Origin: Candidatus Omnitrophota bacterium
GTDB lineage: Bacteria; Omnitrophota; Gorgyraeia; Gygaellales; Profunditerraquicolaceae
NCBI GenBank assembly: GCA_023818905.1
Contig: JAMWDE010000045.1
Span: 1-7,128 of the forward strand
DNA length: 7,128 nucleotides
Direction: 5' to 3'
Under the pieces are notes generated by a model, which did no database searches, was not told where the DNA came from, and was given only the letters and a program-made list of their open reading frames with translations. This document shows, piece after piece, positions 1-7,006 of the stretch. The position numbers and the translations under genes were made by a program. Numbering within the stretch: position 1 is the first letter of the stretch; the number at the start of each line of letters is the position of its first letter.

Positions 1-1
1 A

Positions 2-52
2 AAAACATATTGCTATATTGATTCTGGAAATGCAAGATTAATAACAGTATAG
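2..52 (+). CDS. C-terminal tail of an upstream gene (partial)
   Basis: One frame is open from the window edge to a TAG at 50-52 and reads KTYCYIDSGNARLITV. The other two forward frames stop earlier, at bases 19-21 and 39-41. The 17-base gap to the purA ATG fits an operon partner immediately upstream. Sixteen residues are too few to name the family. The segment would be chance if the true upstream gene ends before the window. Confidence 0.4.
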   Translation, partial: KTYCYIDSGNARLITV

Positions 53-60
53 CGGTGTAA

Positions 61-1344
<1,284 letters not shown>

Positions 1345-1353
1345 AAGGGGGTG
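1345..1353 (+). promoter_or_regulatory. Shine-Dalgarno setting the start of the coiled-coil gene
   Basis: AAGGGGGTG sits six to seven bases before the ATG at 1359 and directly after the purA stop. It would lie inside the coding region if the ATG at 1341 were used, so it favours the 1359 start. Confidence 0.6.
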
Positions 1354-1358
1354 AAGGG

Positions 1359-1814
1359 ATGAAAGGATTAGAGTTTGATAAACAAAAGCTAATAGAAAAC
1401 ATTGAGCTCCTCTTAGAGGCCATAAAACAGAGTGAAACCCAGATGGAGATTATCCAGAAGGAACTTAGCAACACGCAATGGTATTTGGGAGAAGAGAAGG
1501 CCAGATACGCAGAACTAGAAAGACAGCTAAACGAAAAAAGTTCTTACATACAGAGTTTAGAACAGGAACTGCAGAAACTGAGGCATCATTACGATGAGTC
1601 GCAATGGTATCTAGGAGAAGAGAAGGCCAGAAGAGAAAGGTTAGAGATAGAGTTAGACAACTCCCAAAAGAGGTGCCAAGATTTAGAGCTTCAGCTTAGC
1701 CAGTTGAAGACACAGTGTAATCTACTCCAGAAAGAGCTTGCCGATACACAGTGGTATCTGGGAGAAGAAAGGGCCAGACGCAGGGCTTTAGAGGAACAGT
1801 ACAAAACAGTCTAA
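1359..1814 (+). CDS. Coiled-coil protein with three QWYLGEE repeats, function unknown
   Basis: I do not recognise a named family. From ATG 1359 the product is 151 residues, almost entirely charged heptad-like helix rich in Glu, Lys, Gln, Arg and Leu, with no signal peptide or membrane segment, so it is probably cytoplasmic. Its hallmark is QWYLGEE followed by K/R, A and R, repeated three times, with the Trp codons at 1479, 1605 and 1752. The spacings are 42 and 49 residues, both exact multiples of seven, so each copy would fall at the same heptad position. Copies 1 and 3 are also preceded by QKEL and followed by a similar helix. An in-frame ATG at 1341 would overlap the purA stop and give 157 residues, but the good Shine-Dalgarno sequence favours 1359. 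It lies between purA and rmuC; RmuC also has a predicted coiled coil, so a partnership is possible but purely inferred. Confidence 0.8.
   Translation: MKGLEFDKQKLIENIELLLEAIKQSETQMEIIQKELSNTQWYLGEEKARYAELERQLNEKSSYIQSLEQELQKLRHHYDESQWYLGEEKARRERLEIELDNSQKRCQDLELQLSQLKTQCNLLQKELADTQWYLGEERARRRALEEQYKTV
1476..1778 (+). repeat. Three 30-base in-frame repeats encoding QWYLGEE[K/R]AR
   Basis: The units are at 1476-1505, 1602-1631 and 1749-1778. By eye, unit 1 differs from unit 2 at 2 of 30 bases, and unit 3 differs from each of the others at 4. Almost all differences are silent; the only amino-acid change is Lys to Arg in unit 3. The sequence between units is much more diverged, which suggests selection on the motif rather than a fresh tandem duplication. 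Confidence 0.85.
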
Positions 1815-1845
1815 ATTATTTTTTTAAATTTAATAACTAAAGATA

Positions 1846-2877
1846 ATGGCTTTAGTAATAGGAGGTATTTTTTTAATTTTGTTTGTTGTTCTATCCCTAC
1901 ACCTTATTCTTAAAGGATTCAAGTATGAGTTAGGGGCATTAAAAAAGATGTCAGAAGAAACAAAGCTAAAGGTAGATAGTTTTATTAACAGACAGATTGA
2001 GGATATTACCAAGATCAAATCAGATATAATAAGAGATATTGAAGAACAGAGGGTAATTGTAGAAGATATAAAGAAGACAAAAGAGACGATTATAAGATTA
2101 GAGAGTGAATATAATGCGCGCAGGCAGGAAGAATCCAAGGCATGGAATCGCTTAGAGAAATTAGAGAATATAATTGCAGGTACTCAGACAAAAGGCCAAG
2201 CCGGTGAGGCGATAGTCTTTGAGCAGTTAAGTAAATTTCCTTCTGATATGATGGATTCGCGTTTCTCTCCCGGTTTCAATAAAGAGGTAGAATACGCCCT
2301 GGTTTTGCCTGACCAGAAACGTCTACCCATAGATGCGAAATTTCCCACTGAGGTATTACAGAGGGCACAAGAATTGGAAGGGCAAGGCCAGATAGAAACT
2401 GCCCGTAGCCATATAGAAGAAACAATTAAAAGAAAGGTAAAAGAGGTCTCTGGATACATTAACCCATCTGTGACTACTGATATTGCTATCTGTGCTATTC
2501 CTGATGGAATGTATAGGTATTGCAGTGGTATACTTTCCTCTGCCTATAGATACAGCCGTGTGATAATTGTGCCTTACTCTATGCTTATACCATTTCTCTT
2601 AGTATTTTATCGGCTATATCTAGTCCAATTTCAGACCCGTTCTTTAGACTTACAGAGATTTCTTTCTCAGATAACCAATCTTGATAAAAAGGTAGATGAT
2701 ATGAGTTTAATACTTAAGAATAGTATTGATAGGGCAGTCTCTATGCTTATCAATGCCTCTTCTGAGTTAAGGGACCACCTCTCAGGCCTGAAGACTGCTT
2801 TAGCCCATATACCTACGGTAGAAGTTAAAGAGAAATCAATAAATTCTCCTCAGGGATTAGATAAAAAGATACCATAA
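1846..2877 (+). CDS. rmuC: RmuC-family protein (membrane-anchored, nuclease-like core)
   Basis: RmuC proteins limit DNA rearrangements, such as inversions at short repeats, and carry a PD-(D/E)XK nuclease-like core, though the biochemical activity is poorly defined. Residues 3-22 are a hydrophobic N-terminal anchor, 30-112 a charged coiled coil, and about 115-300 the core, including KGQAGEAIVFEQL at 117-128 and LPIDAKFPTEVL at 160-171, where Asp163 and Lys165 are the likely active-site pair. The later stretch IIVPYSMLIPFLLVFYRLY at 240-258 matches the hydrophobic end of the family core. The 343 residues are on the short side for the family. ATG 1846 is the only sensible start: an in-frame stop lies at 1834 and later starts would remove the anchor. 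No Shine-Dalgarno sequence precedes it. A 31-base very AT-rich gap separates it from the coiled-coil gene. Confidence 0.88.
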   Translation: MALVIGGIFLILFVVLSLHLILKGFKYELGALKKMSEETKLKVDSFINRQIEDITKIKSDIIRDIEEQRVIVEDIKKTKETIIRLESEYNARRQEESKAWNRLEKLENIIAGTQTKGQAGEAIVFEQLSKFPSDMMDSRFSPGFNKEVEYALVLPDQKRLPIDAKFPTEVLQRAQELEGQGQIETARSHIEETIKRKVKEVSGYINPSVTTDIAICAIPDGMYRYCSGILSSAYRYSRVIIVPYSMLIPFLLVFYRLYLVQFQTRSLDLQRFLSQITNLDKKVDDMSLILKNSIDRAVSMLINASSELRDHLSGLKTALAHIPTVEVKEKSINSPQGLDKKIP

Positions 2878-2933
2878 AGTAAATATCTTTGATATCTTGC
2901 AGTTCATTGACTTAGTTAGATTAGAGTATCTGC

Positions 2934-2941
2934 AAGGAGGT
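2934..2941 (+). promoter_or_regulatory. Strong Shine-Dalgarno for the TM2-like gene
   Basis: AAGGAGGT is a near-perfect ribosome binding site six bases before ATG 2948. It decides that start over the in-frame ATG at 2897, which would put the site inside the gene and add a 17-residue leader. Confidence 0.8.
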
Positions 2942-2947
2942 CAAGAA

Positions 2948-3253
2948 ATGGATACTGGCAGAATTTCTAATGGGGGTATAGCGGCTGTACTTTCTTTTAT
3001 TTTTAATGGCTTGGGTCAACTCTATAATGGTCAAATTTTTAAGGGTTTGACAATTGTATTCCTTTCTTCTGCGAGTATGATTGTAGTTCTAATGGGAGCT
3101 TTGCTTTTTGGATTTAGTCTTATAGGAAGAGTGTTGTTTTCTGGTCAGATTATCTGGGGACTATCCTTATTTATCTTGGGTATAATCTCTATCTGTGTGA
3201 TAGGGATATATAGCATTGTGGACGCCTATACCTATCATAAGTCAAGGTCTTAA
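2948..3253 (+). CDS. Small TM2-like multi-pass membrane protein
   Basis: The 101-residue product is strongly hydrophobic. The first membrane segment runs at about residues 9-21 into GLGQLYNGQIFKGL (21-34), the glycine-rich turn typical of TM2-domain and related small membrane proteins (usually GxGxxYxGxxxKG). Further hydrophobic spans lie at about 35-60 and 67-92, the last ending in the polar signature YSIVDAYTYH (88-97). The role of such proteins in bacteria is largely unknown. The start is fixed by the strong Shine-Dalgarno sequence at 2934-2941. It follows rmuC after 70 bases in which I see no convincing terminator or promoter. Family placement rests on the GLGQxYNG motif and hydropathy, so it is moderately sure; a specific function cannot be given. 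Confidence 0.75.
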   Translation: MDTGRISNGGIAAVLSFIFNGLGQLYNGQIFKGLTIVFLSSASMIVVLMGALLFGFSLIGRVLFSGQIIWGLSLFILGIISICVIGIYSIVDAYTYHKSRS

Positions 3254-3313
3254 GAATATCTACAAGAATCAAGATAAGCTCTAAAGTAACCTTTTAAGTA
3301 GGATTCTCCCACT

Positions 3314-4081
3314 GTGGCTAACGTGATAATGCCAGTATTACCTTCAGATAGAAATAATCCGTATCCCATAGCAGGGTTTTATTTTCAGGGTCTGGTATAT
3401 GCTTTTTCTAAAAGAATAGATGGTAATATGTCTTTAGTTTATGGAGATACAAAGGATGTCATACTTAATCGTAAAAATTTTCTCCGTAGATTAAATATTA
3501 ACTACCAAGACCTAGTCTGCGCAAAACAGGTTCATGGCAGTAATGTAGTTTACGTAACAAAAGAAGATAAAGGTAAAGGCACATTATCTTACCAGACCGC
3601 AATTTGTGATACAGATGCCTTAATCACTGACCAGAAAGGTATTGCCTTGGCTGTACTTACTGCTGATTGTCTTCCTGTGTTTTTATATGACCCGAATACA
3701 CTTTGTATCGGTTTGGTGCATGCCGGTTCAAAGAGCACTCAGAGAAAAATAACTACAAAAACCTTGCATCTAATGCAGCAGAGGTTTAATGTCAATCCCC
3801 AAAATTTATATGTAGGATTTGGTCCTTGCATAAGAAAATGTTGCTATGAAATTAAAAAAGATTTTGCTGAATACTTTAACTATGGCCTTTTCTTGCAGGA
3901 TGAACGCTACCATCTAGATTTGGCAGCCATAAATAAGAAAGAACTTTTAGAAGCAGGGGTCAGAGAAGAAAACATTTTTGATTGTCAAATATGCACATCC
4001 TGCCAGAGTAAGAATTTTTTTTCTTACCGTAAAGAGGGCTCCTCTTGCGGTAGAATGATGTCAGTGATAATGCTCAAATGA
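3314..4081 (+). CDS. pgeF: PgeF/YfiH family multicopper-oxidase-like (laccase domain) protein
   Basis: Members of this family (Cu-oxidase_4) have been described as purine nucleoside-processing enzymes and as a peptidoglycan editing factor that removes wrongly incorporated L-Ser-containing precursors. The 255 residues are of normal length. The three expected metal or catalytic residues are visible: His74 in KQVHGSNV, Cys119 in LTADCLPV and His136 in LVHAG. GPCIRKCCYEI (170-180) and the C-terminal CTSCQSKNFFSYRKEGSSCGRM (227-248) also fit. The usual HAGWRG turn reads HAGSKS here, losing the conserved Trp. The GTG at 3314 has only AGGA (3300-3303) upstream; ATG 3329 is a plausible alternative that is five residues shorter. 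The stop overlaps the next gene by four bases (ATGA), so the two are probably co-translated. The window alone does not say which of the described activities applies. Confidence 0.9.
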   Translation: MANVIMPVLPSDRNNPYPIAGFYFQGLVYAFSKRIDGNMSLVYGDTKDVILNRKNFLRRLNINYQDLVCAKQVHGSNVVYVTKEDKGKGTLSYQTAICDTDALITDQKGIALAVLTADCLPVFLYDPNTLCIGLVHAGSKSTQRKITTKTLHLMQQRFNVNPQNLYVGFGPCIRKCCYEIKKDFAEYFNYGLFLQDERYHLDLAAINKKELLEAGVREENIFDCQICTSCQSKNFFSYRKEGSSCGRMMSVIMLK

Positions 4082-4758
4082 TTCCCCTGAGAGACGAAAA
4101 TCCAACCAGAACCTTACCCTTCTTTACTATAATTATAATTTTAATAAACGCGTTAGTATTCATCTATGAGTTAACACTAGGATATGCCCTCCAAGATAAA
4201 ATTATGCAGTTTGCAGTTGTGCCGTATAATCTATTACATAATATGCTCGACCCTAAGGTTATACTGACCTTAATTACCTCTTTATTTTTCCACGCCGGAT
4301 TTGCCCATATATCTGGCAATATGCTGTATCTATGGGTATTTGGGAATAATATTGAAGACAGGCTTGGGCACATAAAATTCATACTGTTTTATTTAGGTTG
4401 CGGTATTATAGCATCCTTGGGTCAAGTTATAGTTAACCCGGATTCAAAGTTACCCATGCTTGGTGCAAGCGGCGCAGTCTCAGCAGTATTAGGTGCTTAT
4501 CTTATTCTGTATCCTCGGGCAAATGTTTTGGTGCTCATTCCATTATTTTATTTTTGGAGGATAGTCAAAGTCCAGGCTGGTTGGTTCTTACTCTTTTGGA
4601 TACTCTTACAATTTTTCTCTGCCACTGCATCATCTCTCTTAACGGAGACAGTAGAACAGGGCGGAGTGGCTTGGATAGCGCACATTACAGGATTTTTCGC
4701 CGGCATACTATTTTTGAAATTACTTTTGCCAACCAGAAGACGTATAATCCTAGGATAG
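4078..4758 (+). CDS. Rhomboid-family intramembrane serine protease
   Basis: Rhomboids cut transmembrane proteins inside the membrane using a Ser-His dyad. The 226 residues contain about six hydrophobic spans (near 14-32, 60-76, 101-118, 127-145, 167-182 and 198-217). The catalytic serine is Ser131 in GASGAVSAVLG and the catalytic histidine is His202 in AWIAHITGFFAG. The HxxxN motif with the oxyanion-site residues is His77 and Asn81 in AHISGNMLYLWVFG, followed by the usual L1-like NNIEDRLG. All key residues are present, so it should be an active protease. The N-terminal PLRDENPTR is typical of the bacterial subgroup with a short cytoplasmic tail. It starts inside the end of pgeF (ATGA at 4078-4081), with no independent ribosome binding site, suggesting coupled translation. 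The substrate is unknown. Confidence 0.94.
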   Translation: MIPLRDENPTRTLPFFTIIIILINALVFIYELTLGYALQDKIMQFAVVPYNLLHNMLDPKVILTLITSLFFHAGFAHISGNMLYLWVFGNNIEDRLGHIKFILFYLGCGIIASLGQVIVNPDSKLPMLGASGAVSAVLGAYLILYPRANVLVLIPLFYFWRIVKVQAGWFLLFWILLQFFSATASSLLTETVEQGGVAWIAHITGFFAGILFLKLLLPTRRRIILG

Positions 4759-4760
4759 GT

Positions 4761-5012
4761 ATGAATCGTTATTATTTAGAATTTATCTTGAATGCCAACG
4801 ATATATCAGACCAGATGCTTAGGGATGCCCTTATGGAATTTAGTGAAGGACTGGAGATCCATCAGATTTTATCTGGTAATGCTGACCAGGGACAGTATTT
4901 TAAAATAAATATGTACACGCAAGACCCGAAGATAATATTTGATATCTGTTTGCAATTCGGAAGGATAAAGTCAGTTAAAGTTGAAGAAGAGCCTCGTAGC
5001 AGTATCTTGTAA
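4761..5012 (+). CDS. Unrecognised 83-residue protein, possible ACT-like fold
   Basis: I do not recognise this protein. It is soluble, with no signal or membrane segment. Its apparent secondary structure is strand (YYLEFILNA, 4-12), helix (ISDQMLRDALMEFSEG, 15-30), strand (LEIHQILSG), strand (QYFKINMYTQ, 45-54), helix (DPKIIFDICLQFG, 55-67) and strand (IKSVKVEEE). This beta-alpha-beta-beta-alpha-beta order resembles small ferredoxin-like or ACT-type regulatory domains, which is inference from pattern only. ATG 4761 follows the rhomboid stop by two bases; AGGA at 4752-4755 and AGGT at 4757-4760 can act as ribosome binding sites. The same frame stays open upstream to an ATG at 4554, but that would overlap the rhomboid gene by about 200 bases and is rejected. 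Its place directly after rhomboid suggests co-transcription. Confidence 0.72.
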   Translation: MNRYYLEFILNANDISDQMLRDALMEFSEGLEIHQILSGNADQGQYFKINMYTQDPKIIFDICLQFGRIKSVKVEEEPRSSIL

Positions 5013-5046
5013 AGTAAGAGCTTTCTTTTGAGGTTAAAAGAGGCAG

Positions 5047-5054
5047 AAGGGGGT
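5047..5054 (+). promoter_or_regulatory. Shine-Dalgarno for the flavodoxin-like gene
   Basis: AAGGGGGT lies seven bases before ATG 5062. It is the same G-rich form seen before the coiled-coil gene at 1345-1353, so this variant may be favoured in the organism. Confidence 0.7.
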
Positions 5055-5061
5055 ATAAAAT

Positions 5062-5538
5062 ATGTCTAAGGCATTAGTTATCTATTATTCTCAGACCGGT
5101 AATACCAAAAAGATGGCAGAGTTCGTCAGTGAAGGCCTAAAGGCAGAAGGTATAGATGTGGTTTTAAAGGATGTCCAAGAGACAAAAGCAGAAGAGCTTC
5201 TTCAATACGCAGGGATAATTATTGGCTCTCCCACATATTATGGTACCATGGCAGCTGCAATCAAAAAGCTCTTAGACGATTCTGTCGCCTTTCACGGCCA
5301 ATTGGAAGGGAAGGTTGGCGCAGCCTTTTCTTCCAGTGCCAATGTGGGGGGAGGAAACGAGACCACAATCTTAGATATCTTGAATGCTATGCTTATACAT
5401 GGTATGATTATACAAGGTTCATCTGAAGGAGACCATTATGGTCCAGTAGCTGTGGGCGCACCTGATAGTTGCGCAAGACGGCAGTGTATTAGATTGGGCC
5501 AAAGGGTAGCGAGATTAGTAAAGGCTTTAAGTATTTAA
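5062..5538 (+). CDS. Flavodoxin-fold protein, WrbA/FMN-reductase-like
   Basis: This is a probable FMN-binding redox protein of the flavodoxin/WrbA group. The phosphate-binding loop is SQTGNTKKMA (residues 10-19) right after the first strand ALVIYY. GIIIGSPTYYGTMAAAIKKLLD (51-72) is the second FMN-contact region, typical of WrbA-like quinone reductases and related flavodoxins. The third is the ASFSSSANVGGGNETT-like loop (about 88-102), and GDHYGPVAVG (123-132) recalls the WrbA C-terminal pattern. At 158 residues it is shorter than classical WrbA (about 200) and lacks room for its extra insertion, so electron carrier versus NAD(P)H quinone reductase cannot be settled. A 49-base gap upstream contains no clear terminator, and a four-base gap separates it from cutA. 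Its redox nature loosely fits the thiol-redox genes downstream, but no direct link is shown. Confidence 0.88.
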   Translation: MSKALVIYYSQTGNTKKMAEFVSEGLKAEGIDVVLKDVQETKAEELLQYAGIIIGSPTYYGTMAAAIKKLLDDSVAFHGQLEGKVGAAFSSSANVGGGNETTILDILNAMLIHGMIIQGSSEGDHYGPVAVGAPDSCARRQCIRLGQRVARLVKALSI

Positions 5539-5542
5539 GGAT

Positions 5543-5863
5543 ATGTACATAGTAATTATTGTTTCTACATCTTGTAAAAAAGAGGCAGAGCGTATCGCCC
5601 AGGCAGTAGTAGAGCATAAATTAGCTCCTTGCGCAAACATCATTGACAATTGCGAATCTATATTCTGGTGGAGGAAAAAGATTGAAAAGACGGAGGAGAC
5701 AATTTTGTTATTAAAGTCTAAGAAGTCAAACTTTAATAATATTGTCAGATTAGTTAAATCTTTACATAGTTATGAGGTGCCTGAGATTATTGCTTTGCCT
5801 ATCGTAGATGGTAACGCCGATTATCTGAGGTGGATAGATGAGTCTGTCAGGAGGTCCCATTGA
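5543..5863 (+). CDS. cutA: CutA, divalent-cation tolerance protein family
   Basis: CutA proteins are small, very stable trimers with a ferredoxin-like fold that bind divalent metals such as copper; their physiological role is still uncertain. The 106 residues match the family length. Diagnostic stretches are KLAPCANII (26-34), SIFWWRKKIEKTEE (39-52) and HSYEVPEIIALPIVDGNADYLRWI (75-98), including the conserved Cys30, the Trp pair 42-43 and Glu78. The start follows the flavodoxin stop by four bases; the only Shine-Dalgarno-like bases (AAGGA, 5537-5541) are too close to be ideal, so coupling with the upstream gene is likely. The last 26 bases overlap the next gene. Confidence 0.95.
   Translation: MYIVIIVSTSCKKEAERIAQAVVEHKLAPCANIIDNCESIFWWRKKIEKTEETILLLKSKKSNFNNIVRLVKSLHSYEVPEIIALPIVDGNADYLRWIDESVRRSH
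5827..5833 (+). promoter_or_regulatory. Shine-Dalgarno for ccdA, inside cutA
   Basis: GAGGTGG lies four to five bases before ATG 5838, within the cutA coding region. It supports the overlapping start. A second purine site, AGGAGGT at 5849-5855, lies inside ccdA codons 4-6 and precedes only an in-frame ATT at 5859. Confidence 0.6.
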
Positions 5864-6509
5864 TTATATAGCAGCATTTTTGGGAGGCTTGATGGTGAGT
5901 TTTACACCTTGCGTATACCCGCTTATACCGGTCAGCGCAGGCTTTATCGCAGCAGAGTCGGGCAATAGTAAACTTAAAGGATTATCCTTAAGTCTCATCT
6001 ATGTTACTGGGATAGCTATAACCTATTCTATATTGGGTCTGGCTGCATCTTTGACAGGTAAGTTATTTGGTTTTATCAGTTCCTATCCTTTAACCTATAT
6101 TTTGGTAGGAGGTGTTATTATATTCTTTGGCTTGGCTATGCTTGACCTATTTGGTTTATCTTTACCTGGTTTATTTAAAGTATTACCTTTAAAGAGGAAA
6201 GGTTATATTTCTATCTTTTTGCTAGGGCTAACTTCAGGATTGGTTATTGGTCCCTGCACCACGCCTGCATTGGCAGCAATACTAGTTTATCTAACTACTC
6301 GCCAGAATATTGTTTATGGTATGACGCTCTTATTTGTTTTTGCTTACGGGATGAGCGTTATCTTAATACTGGTGGGCACTTTTAGCTCTTTGATTGTGAG
6401 TTTGCCTAGATCTGGAAGGTGGATGATATATATCAAAAAACTCTGCGGGATGATTATATTGGTAGGTGGTTTATACTTTATCTTTGAAGGGATTAGGAGA
6501 TTAGGATGA
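5838..6509 (+). CDS. ccdA: CcdA/DsbD-type transmembrane thiol-electron transporter
   Basis: CcdA-family proteins carry reducing equivalents from cytoplasmic thioredoxin across the membrane to exported thiol proteins, serving cytochrome c maturation or disulfide reduction. The 223 residues have about six hydrophobic spans, as expected. The two redox cysteines are both present in symmetrical sites: Cys25 in SFTPCVYPLIP and Cys140 in GLVIGPCTTPAL, each followed by Pro three residues later, the family signature. The ATG at 5838 is inside cutA (26-base overlap) and has a good Shine-Dalgarno sequence at 5827-5833. A start nearer 5859 would lose only a few leader residues. The stop overlaps the next gene by four bases (ATGA), the exported thioredoxin that is its likely electron acceptor. 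The protein lacks the periplasmic domains of full DsbD. No haem-lyase or cytochrome c gene is in the window, so the final target is open. Confidence 0.93.
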   Translation: MSLSGGPIDYIAAFLGGLMVSFTPCVYPLIPVSAGFIAAESGNSKLKGLSLSLIYVTGIAITYSILGLAASLTGKLFGFISSYPLTYILVGGVIIFFGLAMLDLFGLSLPGLFKVLPLKRKGYISIFLLGLTSGLVIGPCTTPALAAILVYLTTRQNIVYGMTLLFVFAYGMSVILILVGTFSSLIVSLPRSGRWMIYIKKLCGMIILVGGLYFIFEGIRRLG

Positions 6510-7003
6510 GAGGGTTAAAGACCCGGCTTAAGGTAGTCTTTATATTGGTTGTCCTTTCTTTAACCTTTTATAGTGATTTTAGTTTTAGTGGTACTGTACA
6601 GTTCGCAACAGACTTCAGTCTACATGATACAGAGGACAATCTCATTAGACTTAACAGTTATAAAAATAAACAAGCTGTGCTTTTATTCTTTTGGACAACC
6701 TGGTGCCCTTATTGTCGAGCACAGATAGAGACACTAAATGCGCAATATGCCGAATTGATAAAAGATGACATAGTATTATTAGGCATAAATGTGGGAGAGT
6801 CTATCTATAAGGTCAAAAGATTCCTTAGGGATCATTCTGTGCTTTATCCAGTTCTTTTGGACGAAGATACCTATGTGGCTTATCTGTACGGTATTATCGG
6901 TGTACCAACCTATATACTCATAGATAAGAATGGCCGTATTTTATTTAGGGATAATTATCTGCCCGAATTAGAAGAATTAAGAAATTTAAACTTAAGCAAT
7001 TAG
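6506..7003 (+). CDS. Exported thioredoxin-like protein, TlpA/ResA type
   Basis: This is a probable extracytoplasmic thiol-disulfide oxidoreductase. Residues 1-28 form a signal peptide or membrane anchor: positive MRGLKTRLK, hydrophobic VVFILVVLSLTF, then SDFSFSG; there is no lipobox cysteine. The thioredoxin-like domain starts near residue 34 (ATDFSLHDTEDNLIRL), as in the AhpC/TSA-Redoxin and TlpA/ResA group. The active site is TTWCPYCRAQ (64-73) with Cys67 and Cys70, and the cis-proline loop is GVPTYILID (132-140, Pro134). The 165 residues are a normal length. It starts in the ATGA of the ccdA stop, so the two are translated together, and CcdA is its likely electron donor. A role in cytochrome c haem ligation, as for ResA, or in general disulfide reduction is possible; the sequence does not separate them. 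Confidence 0.93.
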   Translation: MRGLKTRLKVVFILVVLSLTFYSDFSFSGTVQFATDFSLHDTEDNLIRLNSYKNKQAVLLFFWTTWCPYCRAQIETLNAQYAELIKDDIVLLGINVGESIYKVKRFLRDHSVLYPVLLDEDTYVAYLYGIIGVPTYILIDKNGRILFRDNYLPELEELRNLNLSN

Positions 7004-7006
7004 TAT

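Noticed and set aside
1830..2138. 102-codon - strand frame opposite the rmuC 5' half
   Set aside because: Its Ser/Ile-rich low-complexity product is the complement of the coiled-coil codons of rmuC.
2184..2459. 91-codon - strand frame inside rmuC
   Set aside because: It lies opposite the conserved RmuC core, with no ribosome binding site and no recognisable motif.
2889..2933. Promoter-like TTGATA and TTGACT boxes before the TM2-like gene
   Set aside because: Neither has a convincing -10 box at 16-18 bases, and such hexamers are frequent in AT-rich DNA.
2897..2947. Longer start of the TM2-like gene at ATG 2897
   Set aside because: The strong Shine-Dalgarno sequence at 2934-2941 would then be coding, and it points to ATG 2948.
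4164..4382. 72-codon - strand frame inside the rhomboid gene
   Set aside because: It lies opposite conserved rhomboid motifs and is a chance open frame.
4554..4760. Upstream extension of the 83-residue gene to ATG 4554
   Set aside because: It would overlap the rhomboid gene by about 200 bases including the catalytic His region. The ATG at 4761 has better context.
5018..5036. CTTTT / AAAAG hairpin between the 83-residue gene and the flavodoxin-like gene
   Set aside because: The five-pair A/T-only stem is too weak, and no T-tract follows.
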